This document shows positions 34,362 through 44,116 of a DNA stretch of 64,000 nucleotides, one piece after another (positions within the stretch are counted from its first letter, which is position 1; each line of letters opens with the position of its first letter). The translations under genes were made by a program, and so were the position numbers. This DNA is from Crocosphaera chwakensis CCY0110. GTDB taxonomy: Bacteria; Cyanobacteriota; Cyanobacteriia; Cyanobacteriales; Microcystaceae. The notes under the pieces were generated by a model. It did not search any database, was not told the origin of the DNA, and saw only the letters and a list, made by a program, of their open reading frames with translations. The stretch lies in the NCBI RefSeq assembly GCF_000169335.1, contig NZ_AAXW01000004.1:155327-219326 (forward strand). Direction: 5' to 3'.

Positions 34362-35882
34362 GTAAGGATTCAGGTGGCAAATATTGACAAACAGGCTGAC
34401 TGCGCTAAAGTAACGGTATGAGTCAAACTGAACCAGGAGTACAGTTAAATCCAGACGAATTAAACCAACTGTCAAAATCTGGGTTGGTACAAATTATCTT
34501 GGCTCAACAGAAACTTATCGAGCAGCTACAAAAAGAAATAGAAAAATTAAAGCTCAGTCGTAATTTAGATAGCCAAACCTCATCAAAACCCCCATCAACA
34601 GACTTATTGAAAAAGTCTGAGAAGGCTAAAACAACTGAAGACGATAAGGATAAGAAAAGAAAACCAGGGGGACAACCTGGACATAAGGGAAAAACAAGGA
34701 AAGGCTTTGGGAGAATTGACAGAATTCAAATCTTGCAACCATCAATATGTAGTCACTGTGGTCAAACAGAATTATTAATAGAACCAGTGAAAGTTGATTC
34801 TCAGCAGGTAGCACAACTGGTAGATAAACCCATTGAGGTAGTAGAATATCATCGTCATCATTGTCGCTGTGGGCATTGTGGTGAAGTGACCAAAGCGAAT
34901 TGGTCGCCCAAGACCGTCCCAGGACAAGATTTAGGAGTGAAGTTACAAGCTTTTCTGGGATGGTTAGGGAATTATGGACATCTACCTTATGAAAAGCAAC
35001 AAGAGATGTTGTGGGAGTTAGGGCAATTGAGATAGGTATGGGGACCATCGTAGCCACCAATCAACGAGTAGAAACAGCCATTAATCCGTCGGTTGAACAA
35101 TTATCCAAGTGGGTCAAAGTAGAACAACCCCCAATTCATGTTGATGAAACACCCTGGCCAGTGAAGGGAGTCAAAGAATGGTTGTGGGTATTTACCAATC
35201 AACTTTTCTGCCTGTTTCGGGCTGCTGATACTAGGGGGCGTAAGGAATTAGAAGATCAGTTAGGCCATGAATATGGTGGTGTTTTAAGTAGTGATGATTT
35301 GGGAGTTTACAATGGTTATACTGTTGTTGCTCAACAGAAATGTTTGGCACATTTACGCCGTCACTTTCAGCGATTAATAAAAACTCCAGGTCAATATAAC
35401 AAAACCATCGGTCAAACTTTTCTCAAATTAATTGATGAAGCTTTCCGTCATTATCGTATTTGGCAAAACGATAAGAATAGGCATGGTTATCAAGTTTGGG
35501 CAAGACAATTCAAAGATAAGATAAAGATAGCCACAGAAGAATGGAAGCCTAAAGCCGGTTATGAAGCCGGAAAACTTTTGCGAAACCTTCGGCAAAAGGC
35601 AGAGCAATGGTGGTATTTTCTGGAGCATCCAGAGATCCCCCCTGATAATAATCTTGCTGAAAGATCCTTAAGATTAGCCATCACGAAACGGAAAGTTAGT
35701 GGGGGTTCAAGAAGCATGGAACGATTTAAACAAACAGCTAACTTATTGACGGTTATTCAAACTTGTCGTCGTCAAGAACGTTCGGTGATTGATTTTTTCG
35801 AGAAGTCATTAATAGCCAAAGTCGGTCATCCGAATTGTTTGTTTCCTTCCCTAATTCCTAACTTCTAGACCTGAATCCTTAC
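34362..35882 (+). mobile_element. IS66-family insertion sequence (transposase only)
   Basis: Inverted repeats GTAAGGATTCAGGT (34362-34375) and its complement (35869-35882) bound 1521 bp. The single transposase gene without tnpA/tnpB is the small IS66 subgroup layout. IS66 normally makes 8-bp target duplications, but the flanks differ (ACTTGTAT and AAAATTAT), so a deletion or rearrangement followed insertion. Confidence 0.85.
34418..35868 (+). pseudogene. IS66 TnpC-type transposase, frameshifted
   Basis: The first frame (ATG 34418 to TAG 35033-35035, 205 aa) has a leucine-zipper-like start, the KKRKPGGQPGHKGKTR segment and the zinc-finger-like CSHCG / CRCGHCG pairs. The second frame (from about 35035 to 35868) has the catalytic domain: IHVDETPWPVKG (Asp), LSSDDLGVYNGY (Asp), KCLAHLRRHF and PPDNNLAERSLRLAITKRKV (Glu). 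The natural junction would be WELGQLR-IGMGTIVATNQRV; a -1 shift near 35030 joins them. No classical slippery run is present, so this is probably a mutation. Confidence 0.85.
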
Positions 35883-37007
35883 AAAATTATCAATTATTTC
35901 TTCATGGGTAAATGAGTGTATTCCGTTGCTAGAAACATCCATCAGTTTATTAAAAAAGTTTCTTCCATCAATAAAACTTTTTGCTGCTTGACGTTGAATT
36001 ACCTTTAAGATATCTTTGCGCGCTGTTGGTAGTTCTTTTTGAATTTTATCAGTATAAATGTTGTGACAAGTTTTAAGGATATTAAGATGTTCTTCTTGAT
36101 TCGTTAACGTTAAAGAACTAATACCGCGATCGCTATATCCAATAATATTAAAATTGATACTTTCATCATCTTCTAGTAAATTTTTTGAGCGAAGAAAATT
36201 ATAAAAACTATAAGCATAACTTCCAGCTTGTATCATTTTCATGCTTTCTTTGTCTTTGGTAACAAATGCTTTGTAATGATATTTTAGATGATTAGATAAA
36301 TTAATTTTAGGGGTTTTACTATCTAGTCCCAAATTAGCAAAAGCACTTTTTTTTCTTAAATATGCAATCTCTTTTAATAATATTCTTTTCAATACTTCAA
36401 CACTACGCAGATTGTCTAAATCTTGAATTTCTCTGATAGCAAAAATAGAATAATCAATGGATAAAATAGTTTTAATTTTTTGACTTTTTCTTTTCTGATA
36501 CTGAAGGAAGATCAAAGTGTCAGCTTTTAAAAATTCTCCTGTTTTCTTATATTGCTCAAAATTATCAATAGTTATTAACTGTTGAAGAACATTTTTATAT
36601 GCTTCCGTATCTCCTTTCGTTGTATAAGTTCCTAAACTATTATCACCATGAAAGACACATTGATAATAGAGAATATTTAACTTCTTATAATCTTCTTTTT
36701 TAAGACCTACTGCTGTAAAATACTCCTGTAAAAAATTAAGTCCTGATAAAAAAGCTTTTTGTAGAAAAAACAACACCCAATCTTTAATAATTTTACGATT
36801 TGAGTCACTTACAACTTTTTCTTCTATTGCTAATTTATCAATAATTCTGCTAAACTTCAATTCTTTTAAATCTTTAGAATATAAGTCACCATAGTTATGT
36901 TTAATCTCGTTTTGTTTGATATAGGTAAGAAGTCCAATATTAAACCCAACTTCAAACAAAAAACCTAACTTTTCCCCTAATTTAATTTGTTGACTTGTAT
37001 TTGACAT
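35883..37007 (-). CDS. N-terminal part of the same disrupted helicase-like gene
   Basis: ATG 37007; the ORF runs to 35865, with the last few codons inside the IS66 right end. About 375 native residues. Not recognised. Mostly helical and rich in Lys, Ile, Leu and Tyr. LKADTLIFLQYQKR followed by KTILSIDYSIFAI (about 165-195) resembles a nuclease-fold pattern, but the residues are not diagnostic. The native end SFTHEEIIDNF is where I would expect a helicase domain to begin. Its start overlaps the stop of the 129-aa gene by one base (TAATG), so it is the third gene of a tight operon. Confidence 0.6.
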
Positions 37008-37396
37008 TATTCTTGTTCCTCCCTATCTGGTTCTCTATTTAGAAATCTTCTAACTTCTGTTAGAAAAGCAAGGGAATTAAAATCAATATTTCTATTACTA
37101 TGTTTTAACATAGATAATGCAGCAACAGAGTTATCTCCTATTAAGTTTTGATAAGGATCTAATTTGAGATTAATCATTTTTGATGCTGCTTCATAACGAG
37201 AAAAATGAAATAAAGCTAGATAATTCAATATATCTTGTTTTAATTTGGTATTATTAATTAGTCCCTGATAAATGCTTTTTTCATGTCCAGTGTCGTTATA
37301 AATATTCAATAATGTAGTATAAGAAATGACTCCATTATATGACTTACTTTTATCATTCCCTACCGTGATACCATTAAATAAATTAAAAAATACCAT
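37007..37396 (-). CDS. Small unknown protein, second gene of the accessory operon
   Basis: 129 residues, predicted mostly helical, ending in a very acidic/basic RRFLNREPDREEQE. Not recognised. SYTTLLNIYNDTGHEKSIYQ and HFSRYEAASKMINLKLDPYQ are its most distinctive parts. Its stop overlaps the ATG of the downstream gene by one base and it starts 37 bases after the 832-aa gene. The three are therefore co-transcribed and probably act together. Confidence 0.6.
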   Translation of the reverse strand: MVFFNLFNGITVGNDKSKSYNGVISYTTLLNIYNDTGHEKSIYQGLINNTKLKQDILNYLALFHFSRYEAASKMINLKLDPYQNLIGDNSVAALSMLKHSNRNIDFNSLAFLTEVRRFLNREPDREEQE

Positions 37397-37432
37397 TGAT
37401 CTTTGACTCGCATCTGCTTTATCATTAACTAA

Positions 37433-39931
37433 TTATGTCAATTCCGTTGTATCTTGTATATAAAGAGAAGCAGCATTAAGTTCTTGCAGTTTAACGACAT
37501 AATATTTATCGAAGAAAATAGGATAAATATTGATATCATTTTTATTTATTTTTAACGCATTAATAACATCAGGAGACATAAAATACAGTTCTCTATCCTC
37601 TCCTGTAATGTTTAAATAGTTGGAGTAAGGAGATTTAGCAATATATAAGAAATGACGATATCCTTGATTATAAAGTTTAGTAACTTTGTTAATCAAAATA
37701 TCAGGATATTTATAAATCTCTTCAGTATCATAATTACTGGAAAATGTTCCTTGATTATCTAGTCGAATTGTATAATCTTCAGTATCTTGTTGACGATATA
37801 AATATAAACAGATAACTTCCCCTATCATATTCTTTTTTTGATAGGTATTAGTCCACTTGCGATCGCATTCCCAACTAGATACAGCAATAATAGCAAGTTT
37901 ATCTAATTGAGGTTTATAATTATCAAACTTAAATGTTTTAGGAAGGATAGAATAGAGAGAACTTAATGAATTACGCTTTGTATAAGACTTCATTCTTCTA
38001 ACACAAATCCCTTGACAACTGAAACGATGATATTCATTTAATAAATGGGATAAGACATAAGAAAAAGAACGCATTAAAACTTCTTCAGGAGAAGAATCAT
38101 CTTTATCAGTTAACTGAAGACGTAATAAAGGAATAAATAATCTTTTATTCGCTTTTTTTGATTCATCCAGTAAGACTTTTAAACTGAGGTAAGTTAATAA
38201 AGAGAAAGTTAATTGATACCAAAATATTTTGGAATTATCTTCTGTATTGAAAATTTCATCTTTAAGACGTTGATGATTATAATTGCAAACTAAAGAAGCT
38301 TGATTTTTTAATTGTTGTTTATAAATTGCACGACATTGATCTTCTTGAGGTGTTAAGATCATAGGTATGGTTTTAATTCCTTCTAAATCATACTTCATAC
38401 TAAACTGTTGTTCTTCATTACTACGAAAGTATTGAATATCGTTAAATTTTATATCAACCGATAAACTACATAATGATTCAGTATCAATCTTCGTGTTATC
38501 ATTCACTGAAATATATTTTAAACCATCTTTTTTACTTAATTCAGGTTTAAATAATGTATTGCTATTCTCAATTATATCTAAATCTTTGTGTAAAATTCCT
38601 TGACTAATACTCACCTTAAAAGTGTATGGTTTAGTATCAAATAATTTTGGATTTTCAATAGATTTGATCAATAAGTTTCTTAACTTATTAAGTTTTTCTG
38701 AAACATGAAACCTTTTAAAAATTTCGTCAACATCTAAAAATAATTCTTTTTTAGCTTGATCATCATTTCCTTTCAAAATAGGTAACATCTGTTCTTCAAA
38801 GTTTTCCACTGGATCATAACTTAATTCTGATTTAGGATCATAATTATCATCGGAAGGATTACTACGAGAAGCAAATACAAAGTAATATAAAAATACAACT
38901 TTTAAAAGTTTTCTAATAAATTTGTCTTTTTCAATTTCATTTTCTAATTTAGCTTTATTTTCCTTCTTATCTAAGTTGAGAAAGCTAGTATGATAGTCAA
39001 AAGAACTTTCACCTTCAGATATGTGAACCTGTCCATTTAATTTTAGTTTCATTCCAAAAACAAATTCTTGTTTATCCTTATCTCTATCATTCATCTCTCC
39101 TAAATATCCTTCGATTTGTGAAATGATTGGTAAGGAATCAAAAGCATAAGAATTATTAAAAAATTGTTGGAAATTGAATTCAATACCTTGGCAAGATACT
39201 GTATAATAATCATCGGGTTTAGTTTCATCATTAATATAAGCTTCTATTAATTTCAATCGTCTAATTAAGTCTTCAAAATAAACTGCATCTTCATCATCTT
39301 TAACTTTTTCGTATAAAAATTCTAAATATTTAATATTTGCTGCTTTCTTAATCTTTCCTAATGCTTCCTCTTTCATTAATGTTTTAAGTTTATAAATATC
39401 ATTATCTTCCTTATCTTGATCTTCAAAAGTATTTTCAACAATTAAAGTTAACTGTTGTTTTCGTAAGTTAGTATATTGTTTTTCAAAAGGATAATTAAAA
39501 CTGATACTATTATTACTGACTTCACCTTTTAAAGTTTCTAGAGGTGTTGCGATACTCTCTAAAAAGTTTTGAATAGATATCGATTTACCATTTTCTTCTG
39601 GCAACTCATTTTCTAATAATTCTTTAACCTTTTCTTGAATTAAATGTAATTGATCACTAAATATTGTTTCTATTCCTTCAAAAAAATTAATAGAGGCACA
39701 TTTTGTTTGATAAGGTTGATCACAAAAAGGATCATTAATAGATAACAAAGAAACTTGATAAGCAAGTTCATCAATATTCATTAATAAACGCTTCTTATCT
39801 GGAGATAGGTCAAAAAGTTGCTGAGATTTATCACTATCTAAAACTTCAATAATTTTGCCCAAAAAATCATTATAATTTAGTTTAACTAAGTCGTTGCTAT
39901 CTTCCTGTAAATGAGATCCAGAGTTTGCCAT
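37433..39931 (-). CDS. Large unknown protein, first gene of the accessory operon
   Basis: 832 residues, not recognised. The first 600 are acidic, helical and low in recognisable motifs. The last 160 look like an RNase-H/PIWI-type alternation of strands and helices. LAIIAVSSWECD is followed by MIGEVICLYLYR, TIRLDNQGTF, a helix (DILINKVTKLYNQ), YRHFLYIAKSPYSNYLNI, LYFMSPDVINAL and IYPIFFDKYYVVKL. No signal peptide or membrane segment. Base composition is much more AT-rich than the nearby housekeeping genes. Together with a helicase-like gene this suggests a nucleic-acid-targeting, perhaps defence, system; that is inference. Confidence 0.6.
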   Translation of the reverse strand: MANSGSHLQEDSNDLVKLNYNDFLGKIIEVLDSDKSQQLFDLSPDKKRLLMNIDELAYQVSLLSINDPFCDQPYQTKCASINFFEGIETIFSDQLHLIQEKVKELLENELPEENGKSISIQNFLESIATPLETLKGEVSNNSISFNYPFEKQYTNLRKQQLTLIVENTFEDQDKEDNDIYKLKTLMKEEALGKIKKAANIKYLEFLYEKVKDDEDAVYFEDLIRRLKLIEAYINDETKPDDYYTVSCQGIEFNFQQFFNNSYAFDSLPIISQIEGYLGEMNDRDKDKQEFVFGMKLKLNGQVHISEGESSFDYHTSFLNLDKKENKAKLENEIEKDKFIRKLLKVVFLYYFVFASRSNPSDDNYDPKSELSYDPVENFEEQMLPILKGNDDQAKKELFLDVDEIFKRFHVSEKLNKLRNLLIKSIENPKLFDTKPYTFKVSISQGILHKDLDIIENSNTLFKPELSKKDGLKYISVNDNTKIDTESLCSLSVDIKFNDIQYFRSNEEQQFSMKYDLEGIKTIPMILTPQEDQCRAIYKQQLKNQASLVCNYNHQRLKDEIFNTEDNSKIFWYQLTFSLLTYLSLKVLLDESKKANKRLFIPLLRLQLTDKDDSSPEEVLMRSFSYVLSHLLNEYHRFSCQGICVRRMKSYTKRNSLSSLYSILPKTFKFDNYKPQLDKLAIIAVSSWECDRKWTNTYQKKNMIGEVICLYLYRQQDTEDYTIRLDNQGTFSSNYDTEEIYKYPDILINKVTKLYNQGYRHFLYIAKSPYSNYLNITGEDRELYFMSPDVINALKINKNDINIYPIFFDKYYVVKLQELNAASLYIQDTTELT

Positions 39932-40138
39932 CTTGTTTTACACTGTTACCATCGAGAATAGTTTATTATTGCCCAGAGAATCATGAACCTTAGTAAACTT
40001 AGTAAATAAGTAATCTCGTACTGTACTAAATTGTAGTTCAATATTGGCTCATCTAGGTAATGCTAATGTTAGGATTTCCTAACTTGTGACTAAAATTAAC
40101 ATTATAAGACAGCATTGATAAAACATAATGCGGTCGCA

Positions 40139-40152
40139 TTAATCGAATTATA
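40139..40152. promoter_or_regulatory. Palindrome upstream of the toxin-antitoxin pair
   Basis: AATGCGGTCGCATT is a 14-base perfect inverted repeat (AATGCG / CGCATT around GT) 36 bases before the antitoxin start. Antitoxins of this type usually autoregulate by binding palindromes near their promoter, so it is a candidate operator. Confidence 0.4.
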
Positions 40153-40187
40153 ATAATATAAGAAGTTAATAAAGATCCTAAAAACTA

Positions 40188-40394
40188 ATGAACTCAAATA
40201 ATATTCAGTATGTATCAAATGAAGAAGGCAAAACCGTTGCTGTTATTATTCCTATTGAAATATGGCGTGAAATAGAATCAGAAAAAGAAACCGCTTATTT
40301 ATTGAAAAGTCCCAGAAATGCTGAGAGATTAAATGCAGCAATAGAACAACTAAGAAATGGACAAGGAATAGAAAGAGACTTAATTGAAGAATGA
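40188..40394 (+). CDS. Phd/YefM-type antitoxin
   Basis: 68 residues. The N-terminal part (YVSNEEGKTVAVIIPIEIWREIESEKET) fits the strand-helix layout of a short Phd/YefM-like DNA-binding domain (xxPIxxWxxI). The C-terminal half (SPRNAERLNAAIEQLRNGQG) is the toxin-wrapping helix common to YoeB partners. Its stop overlaps the toxin ATG (ATGA), the usual arrangement for such modules. Likely neutralises the YoeB-type RNase and represses the pair. Confidence 0.8.
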   Translation: MNSNNIQYVSNEEGKTVAVIIPIEIWREIESEKETAYLLKSPRNAERLNAAIEQLRNGQGIERDLIEE

Positions 40395-40645
40395 TTTTGA
40401 AGTGGTCAGAACAAGGTTGGGAAGATTATTTATATTGGCAAAAAACTGATAAAAAAATAATCAAACGTATCAATAAATTAATTGAAGACATTAAACGTGA
40501 TCCTTTTGATGGACTGGGGAACCCTGAACCGTTAAAATATAATTGGTCTGGGTTTTGGTCACGTCGTATTGATCAAGAACATCGTTTAGTTTATGCTGTA
40601 GAAAATAATGAAATTCTGATCGCTCAATGTCGATATCATTATTGA
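40391..40645 (+). CDS. yoeB: YoeB-type mRNA interferase toxin
   Basis: 84 residues, full length for the family. LKWSEQGWEDYLYWQKTDKK, IKRINKLIEDIKRDPFDGLG, GNPEPLKYNWSGFWSRRIDQ, HRLVYAV and the terminal CRYHY are YoeB hallmarks, including the catalytic Glu/Arg/His-Tyr residues at the end. YoeB cleaves mRNA in the ribosomal A site. The pair lies divergent from the 832-aa gene and may help keep the accessory island in the chromosome. Confidence 0.93.
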   Translation: MILKWSEQGWEDYLYWQKTDKKIIKRINKLIEDIKRDPFDGLGNPEPLKYNWSGFWSRRIDQEHRLVYAVENNEILIAQCRYHY

Positions 40646-40923
40646 TCAAACATCAAGCGATTATAGTACAATAATTCTAAAAAAACTTAATATTTAATCA
40701 GTCTTTTTTAGTAGGTTTTCTACTAATTTATAAGCCTCTGTAACTGATAATTGTCCATTTTTGACAGCTCAGCTTAACTCTATTGATAATTATGGCATAA
40801 GTAAAACTAATTACACTTATATTAATCAACTTTTTCAATTCTAAATTCTAAATTCAACATATCCCCGATGATATGGCACAATTTAACAAGGATAACTATT
40901 AACACACCCACTTTTTATTGTCC

Positions 40924-43647
40924 ATGACCGCAAGCATCCCCGAACTACCCACTCAATACGACCCCAAAACCACAGAGTCCAAATGGCAAGACGCATGGGA
41001 CACCCATCAAGTCTTTAAAGCAGACAACAGCAAAGAAGGGAAAACCTACTGCATTGTCATTCCTCCCCCCAACGTTACGGGAACCCTTCACATGGGCCAT
41101 GCGTTTGGTGATTGTCTCATGGATGTATTGGTGCGCTATCATCGGATGTGTGGTTATAATACCCTCTGTCTCCCTGGAACCGACCATGCAAGTATTGCAG
41201 TTCATACGATCTTAGATAAACAGCTAAAAGCAGAAGGTATCACCCGAAAAGACATTGGACGAGAAACATTCTTAGAAAAAGCGTGGCAATGGAAGCAAGA
41301 ATCTGGGGGTAAAATTGTTAACCAGATGAAAAGAATAGGACTGTCTGCGGACTGGTCACGGGAACGGTTTACCTTAGATGAAGGATTATCAAAAGCCGTA
41401 AGAACAGCCTTTGTAAAACTCTACGAAGCAGGATTAATTTATCGGGGTAATTATTTAGTTAATTGGTGTCCTGCATCTTTATCAGCAGTTTCAGATTTAG
41501 AAGTAGAAAGTAAAGAGGTGGAAGGTCATTTATGGCACTTTCGTTATCCATTAAGTGATGGTAGTGGTCATGTTGAAGTAGCTACTACCAGACCAGAAAC
41601 TATGTTAGGAGATACAGGAGTAGCGGTTAATCCTAACGATGCAAGATACAAAAATTTGATTGGAAAAACGATAAAGTTACCTATTGTTGGCCGAGAAATT
41701 CCAATCTTTACCGATGAATTAGTCGATCCTGAATTTGGAACAGGATGCGTTAAAGTTACCCCGGCACACGATCCTAATGATTTTGAAATGGGAAACCGTC
41801 ATAAGCTACCTTTTATTAATATTATGAATAAAGACGGAACCCTCAATGAAAACGCAGGAATCTTTGAAGGACAAGATCGCTACGTTGCCCGTAAAAATGT
41901 AGTTCAAAAGTTAGAAGAAGATGGGTTGTTAATCAAAACTGAAAAGTATAATCATACTGTTCCTTATAGTGACAGGGGTAAAGTTCCTGTTGAACCCTTA
42001 TTATCCACCCAATGGTTTGTCAAAATTGATCCCTTATCCCAAAAAGCCTTAAAATTTTTAGACGAAAATAATTCTCCCAATTTTGTTCCCAAAAGATGGG
42101 AAAAAGTATATAGGGATTGGTTGATTAAATTAAAAGATTGGTGTATTTCTCGTCAATTGTGGTGGGGTCATCAAATTCCAGCATGGTACGTCATCAGCGA
42201 AACCAATGGAGAAATTGCCGATAACACCCCCTTTATTGTGGCGCATTCAGAAGAAGAAGCTTTAGAAAAAGCAAAAAAAGAATATGGAAATGACATTCAA
42301 TTAGAACAAGATCCCGACGTTTTAGATACTTGGTTTTCTTCCGGTTTATGGCCATTTTCAACCTTAGGCTGGCCTGAAAATACAGAAGATTTAAACACCT
42401 ATTATCCTACCAGTACCCTCGTTACAGGATTCGATATTATCTTCTTTTGGGTGGCCAGAATGACCATGATGGCTGGCTATTTTACCGATCAAATGCCCTT
42501 TAAAGATGTTTATATTCATGGCTTAGTTAGGGATGAAAACGGCAAAAAAATGTCTAAGTCTGCTAACAACGGTATTGACCCTTTAATCTTAATTGAAAAA
42601 TATGGGACTGATGCCCTGCGTTATACCCTAATTAGAGAAGTCGCTGGTGCCGGTCAAGATATCAGCTTACAATACGATCGCAAAACCGACCAATCCGAGT
42701 CTGTTGAAGCCTCTCGAAACTTCGCCAACAAACTATGGAACGCAGCGCGGTTTGTAATGATGCACCTAAAAGGAGAAACCCCCCAAAGTTTAGGCACACC
42801 TGAGATAGATAAACTAGAATTGTCAGATAAATGGATACTCTCACGCTTCCATCAAACCGTTCAACAAACCAGAGAGGATATCGAAGCTTATGGCTTAGGA
42901 GAAGCAGCCAAAGGGCTATATGAATTCATTTGGGGAGATTTTTGTGACTGGTATATCGAACTGGTAAAAACGCGCCTCTGGGAGGAAACGCCTTCCCGTG
43001 ACGTTGCTAGACAAACCTTAGCTTATGTCCTCGATGGCACATTGAAGCTACTCCATCCTTTTATGCCCCATATTACCGAAGAAATTTGGCAAACCCTCAC
43101 CCAAAGTAACGATCAATTTATTACTCTACAAGCCTATCCAGAGGTCAATAACACCCTCATTAACCCCAATTTAGAAGACTCCTTTACCCTCCTATTTGAA
43201 ACCATTCGCACCCTAAGAAATATGCGCGCTGAAGCCGATATTAAACCAGGTGTTAAGATTTCCGCAATATTACAGAGTGAAAGCGAACAAGAACGATCTA
43301 TCCTAGAATCGGGTCAAAAATATATCCAAGACTTAGGAAAAGTAGAAAAATTAACCATTACACCCCAATTAGAACAGCAAACGGAACAAGTTGTTGCTGG
43401 AGTCGTCGGAACCATACAAGCCCTAATTCCTCTGTCTGGTGTCGTTGATATTGGTAGTCTTCGAGCCAAATTAGAGAAAAATTTAGGTAAAATTGAGGCT
43501 GAGATCAAATCTCTCTCCGGTCGACTCAATAACCCAGGTTTTGTCAATAAAGCCCCTGAAGAGGTTGTTCAAGGGGCGAGAGATGCTTTAGCAGAAGCCG
43601 AAAAACAAGCCGAAATTTTACGCGAACGTCTTAAGCGTCTGCAATAA
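40924..43647 (+). CDS. valS: Valyl-tRNA synthetase
   Basis: 907 residues from ATG 40924 (a TTG two codons earlier is possible). Class I motifs: HMGH (56-59, in PPPNVTGTLHMGHAF) and KMSKS (in DENGKKMSKSANNGID, about residue 543). The editing domain carries VATTRPETMLGDTGVAVNP and TPAHDPNDFEMG. A C-terminal coiled coil (SLRAKLEKNLGKIEAEIKSL to the end) is the ValS-specific tRNA-binding arm. Charges tRNA-Val in the cytosol. The next gene begins 35 bases downstream. Confidence 0.98.
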   Translation: MTASIPELPTQYDPKTTESKWQDAWDTHQVFKADNSKEGKTYCIVIPPPNVTGTLHMGHAFGDCLMDVLVRYHRMCGYNTLCLPGTDHASIAVHTILDKQLKAEGITRKDIGRETFLEKAWQWKQESGGKIVNQMKRIGLSADWSRERFTLDEGLSKAVRTAFVKLYEAGLIYRGNYLVNWCPASLSAVSDLEVESKEVEGHLWHFRYPLSDGSGHVEVATTRPETMLGDTGVAVNPNDARYKNLIGKTIKLPIVGREIPIFTDELVDPEFGTGCVKVTPAHDPNDFEMGNRHKLPFINIMNKDGTLNENAGIFEGQDRYVARKNVVQKLEEDGLLIKTEKYNHTVPYSDRGKVPVEPLLSTQWFVKIDPLSQKALKFLDENNSPNFVPKRWEKVYRDWLIKLKDWCISRQLWWGHQIPAWYVISETNGEIADNTPFIVAHSEEEALEKAKKEYGNDIQLEQDPDVLDTWFSSGLWPFSTLGWPENTEDLNTYYPTSTLVTGFDIIFFWVARMTMMAGYFTDQMPFKDVYIHGLVRDENGKKMSKSANNGIDPLILIEKYGTDALRYTLIREVAGAGQDISLQYDRKTDQSESVEASRNFANKLWNAARFVMMHLKGETPQSLGTPEIDKLELSDKWILSRFHQTVQQTREDIEAYGLGEAAKGLYEFIWGDFCDWYIELVKTRLWEETPSRDVARQTLAYVLDGTLKLLHPFMPHITEEIWQTLTQSNDQFITLQAYPEVNNTLINPNLEDSFTLLFETIRTLRNMRAEADIKPGVKISAILQSESEQERSILESGQKYIQDLGKVEKLTITPQLEQQTEQVVAGVVGTIQALIPLSGVVDIGSLRAKLEKNLGKIEAEIKSLSGRLNNPGFVNKAPEEVVQGARDALAEAEKQAEILRERLKRLQ

Positions 43648-43682
43648 TAAAGATCACCACCGCGCCAACTCCGTAACCCACT

Positions 43683-44096
43683 ATGCTGCACTTAGCCCAA
43701 GTGAAAAAAAATCCTGACTCAGGCGAGATGGAACTTTTGTTGCTGGCACGCCAAACATCCCAAGACCTTTGGGATATTATTTCTCATCAAGTGATTCCGT
43801 GTAATATCCCCATGTGTTTTAGGGATAGGGTTTTAGTATTAGTCAAGTTAGGAAATGATCACGAAATTATAGAAGTTAAAGAAGCAAAAGACTGGGTTAT
43901 GGGGTTAGTTGAAACCTATTTGACTAATGGGACAATTACCCCTCAATGGGTTCAAAAAGAACAAGAAAAAGTTGAACAATGGCGACAAGAAATTACAGCG
44001 AAAAGTCTTGATCTAACTCGTCGTCAATTAGAATTAGAAACGCAAAAAGAACAACTTCAAGAATTAGAAGGAAAGTTAAAAAACTGTGAAGAGTAA
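43683..44096 (+). CDS. Conserved cyanobacterial coiled-coil protein of unknown function
   Basis: 137 residues. The first 90 have alternating strands and helices (MELLLLARQTSQDLWDII, RDRVLVLVKLGNDHEIIEVK, DWVMGLVETYLTNG). The last 45 are a charged coiled coil (EQEKVEQWRQEITAKSLDLT and LELETQKEQLQELEGKL). No enzyme motifs, signal or membrane helix. Sits between valS and rsmD in the same direction with gaps of 35 and 20 bases, so likely co-transcribed with both. Confidence 0.7.
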   Translation: MLHLAQVKKNPDSGEMELLLLARQTSQDLWDIISHQVIPCNIPMCFRDRVLVLVKLGNDHEIIEVKEAKDWVMGLVETYLTNGTITPQWVQKEQEKVEQWRQEITAKSLDLTRRQLELETQKEQLQELEGKLKNCEE

Positions 44097-44116
44097 AGAG
44101 TTAATCGTGAGTAAGA

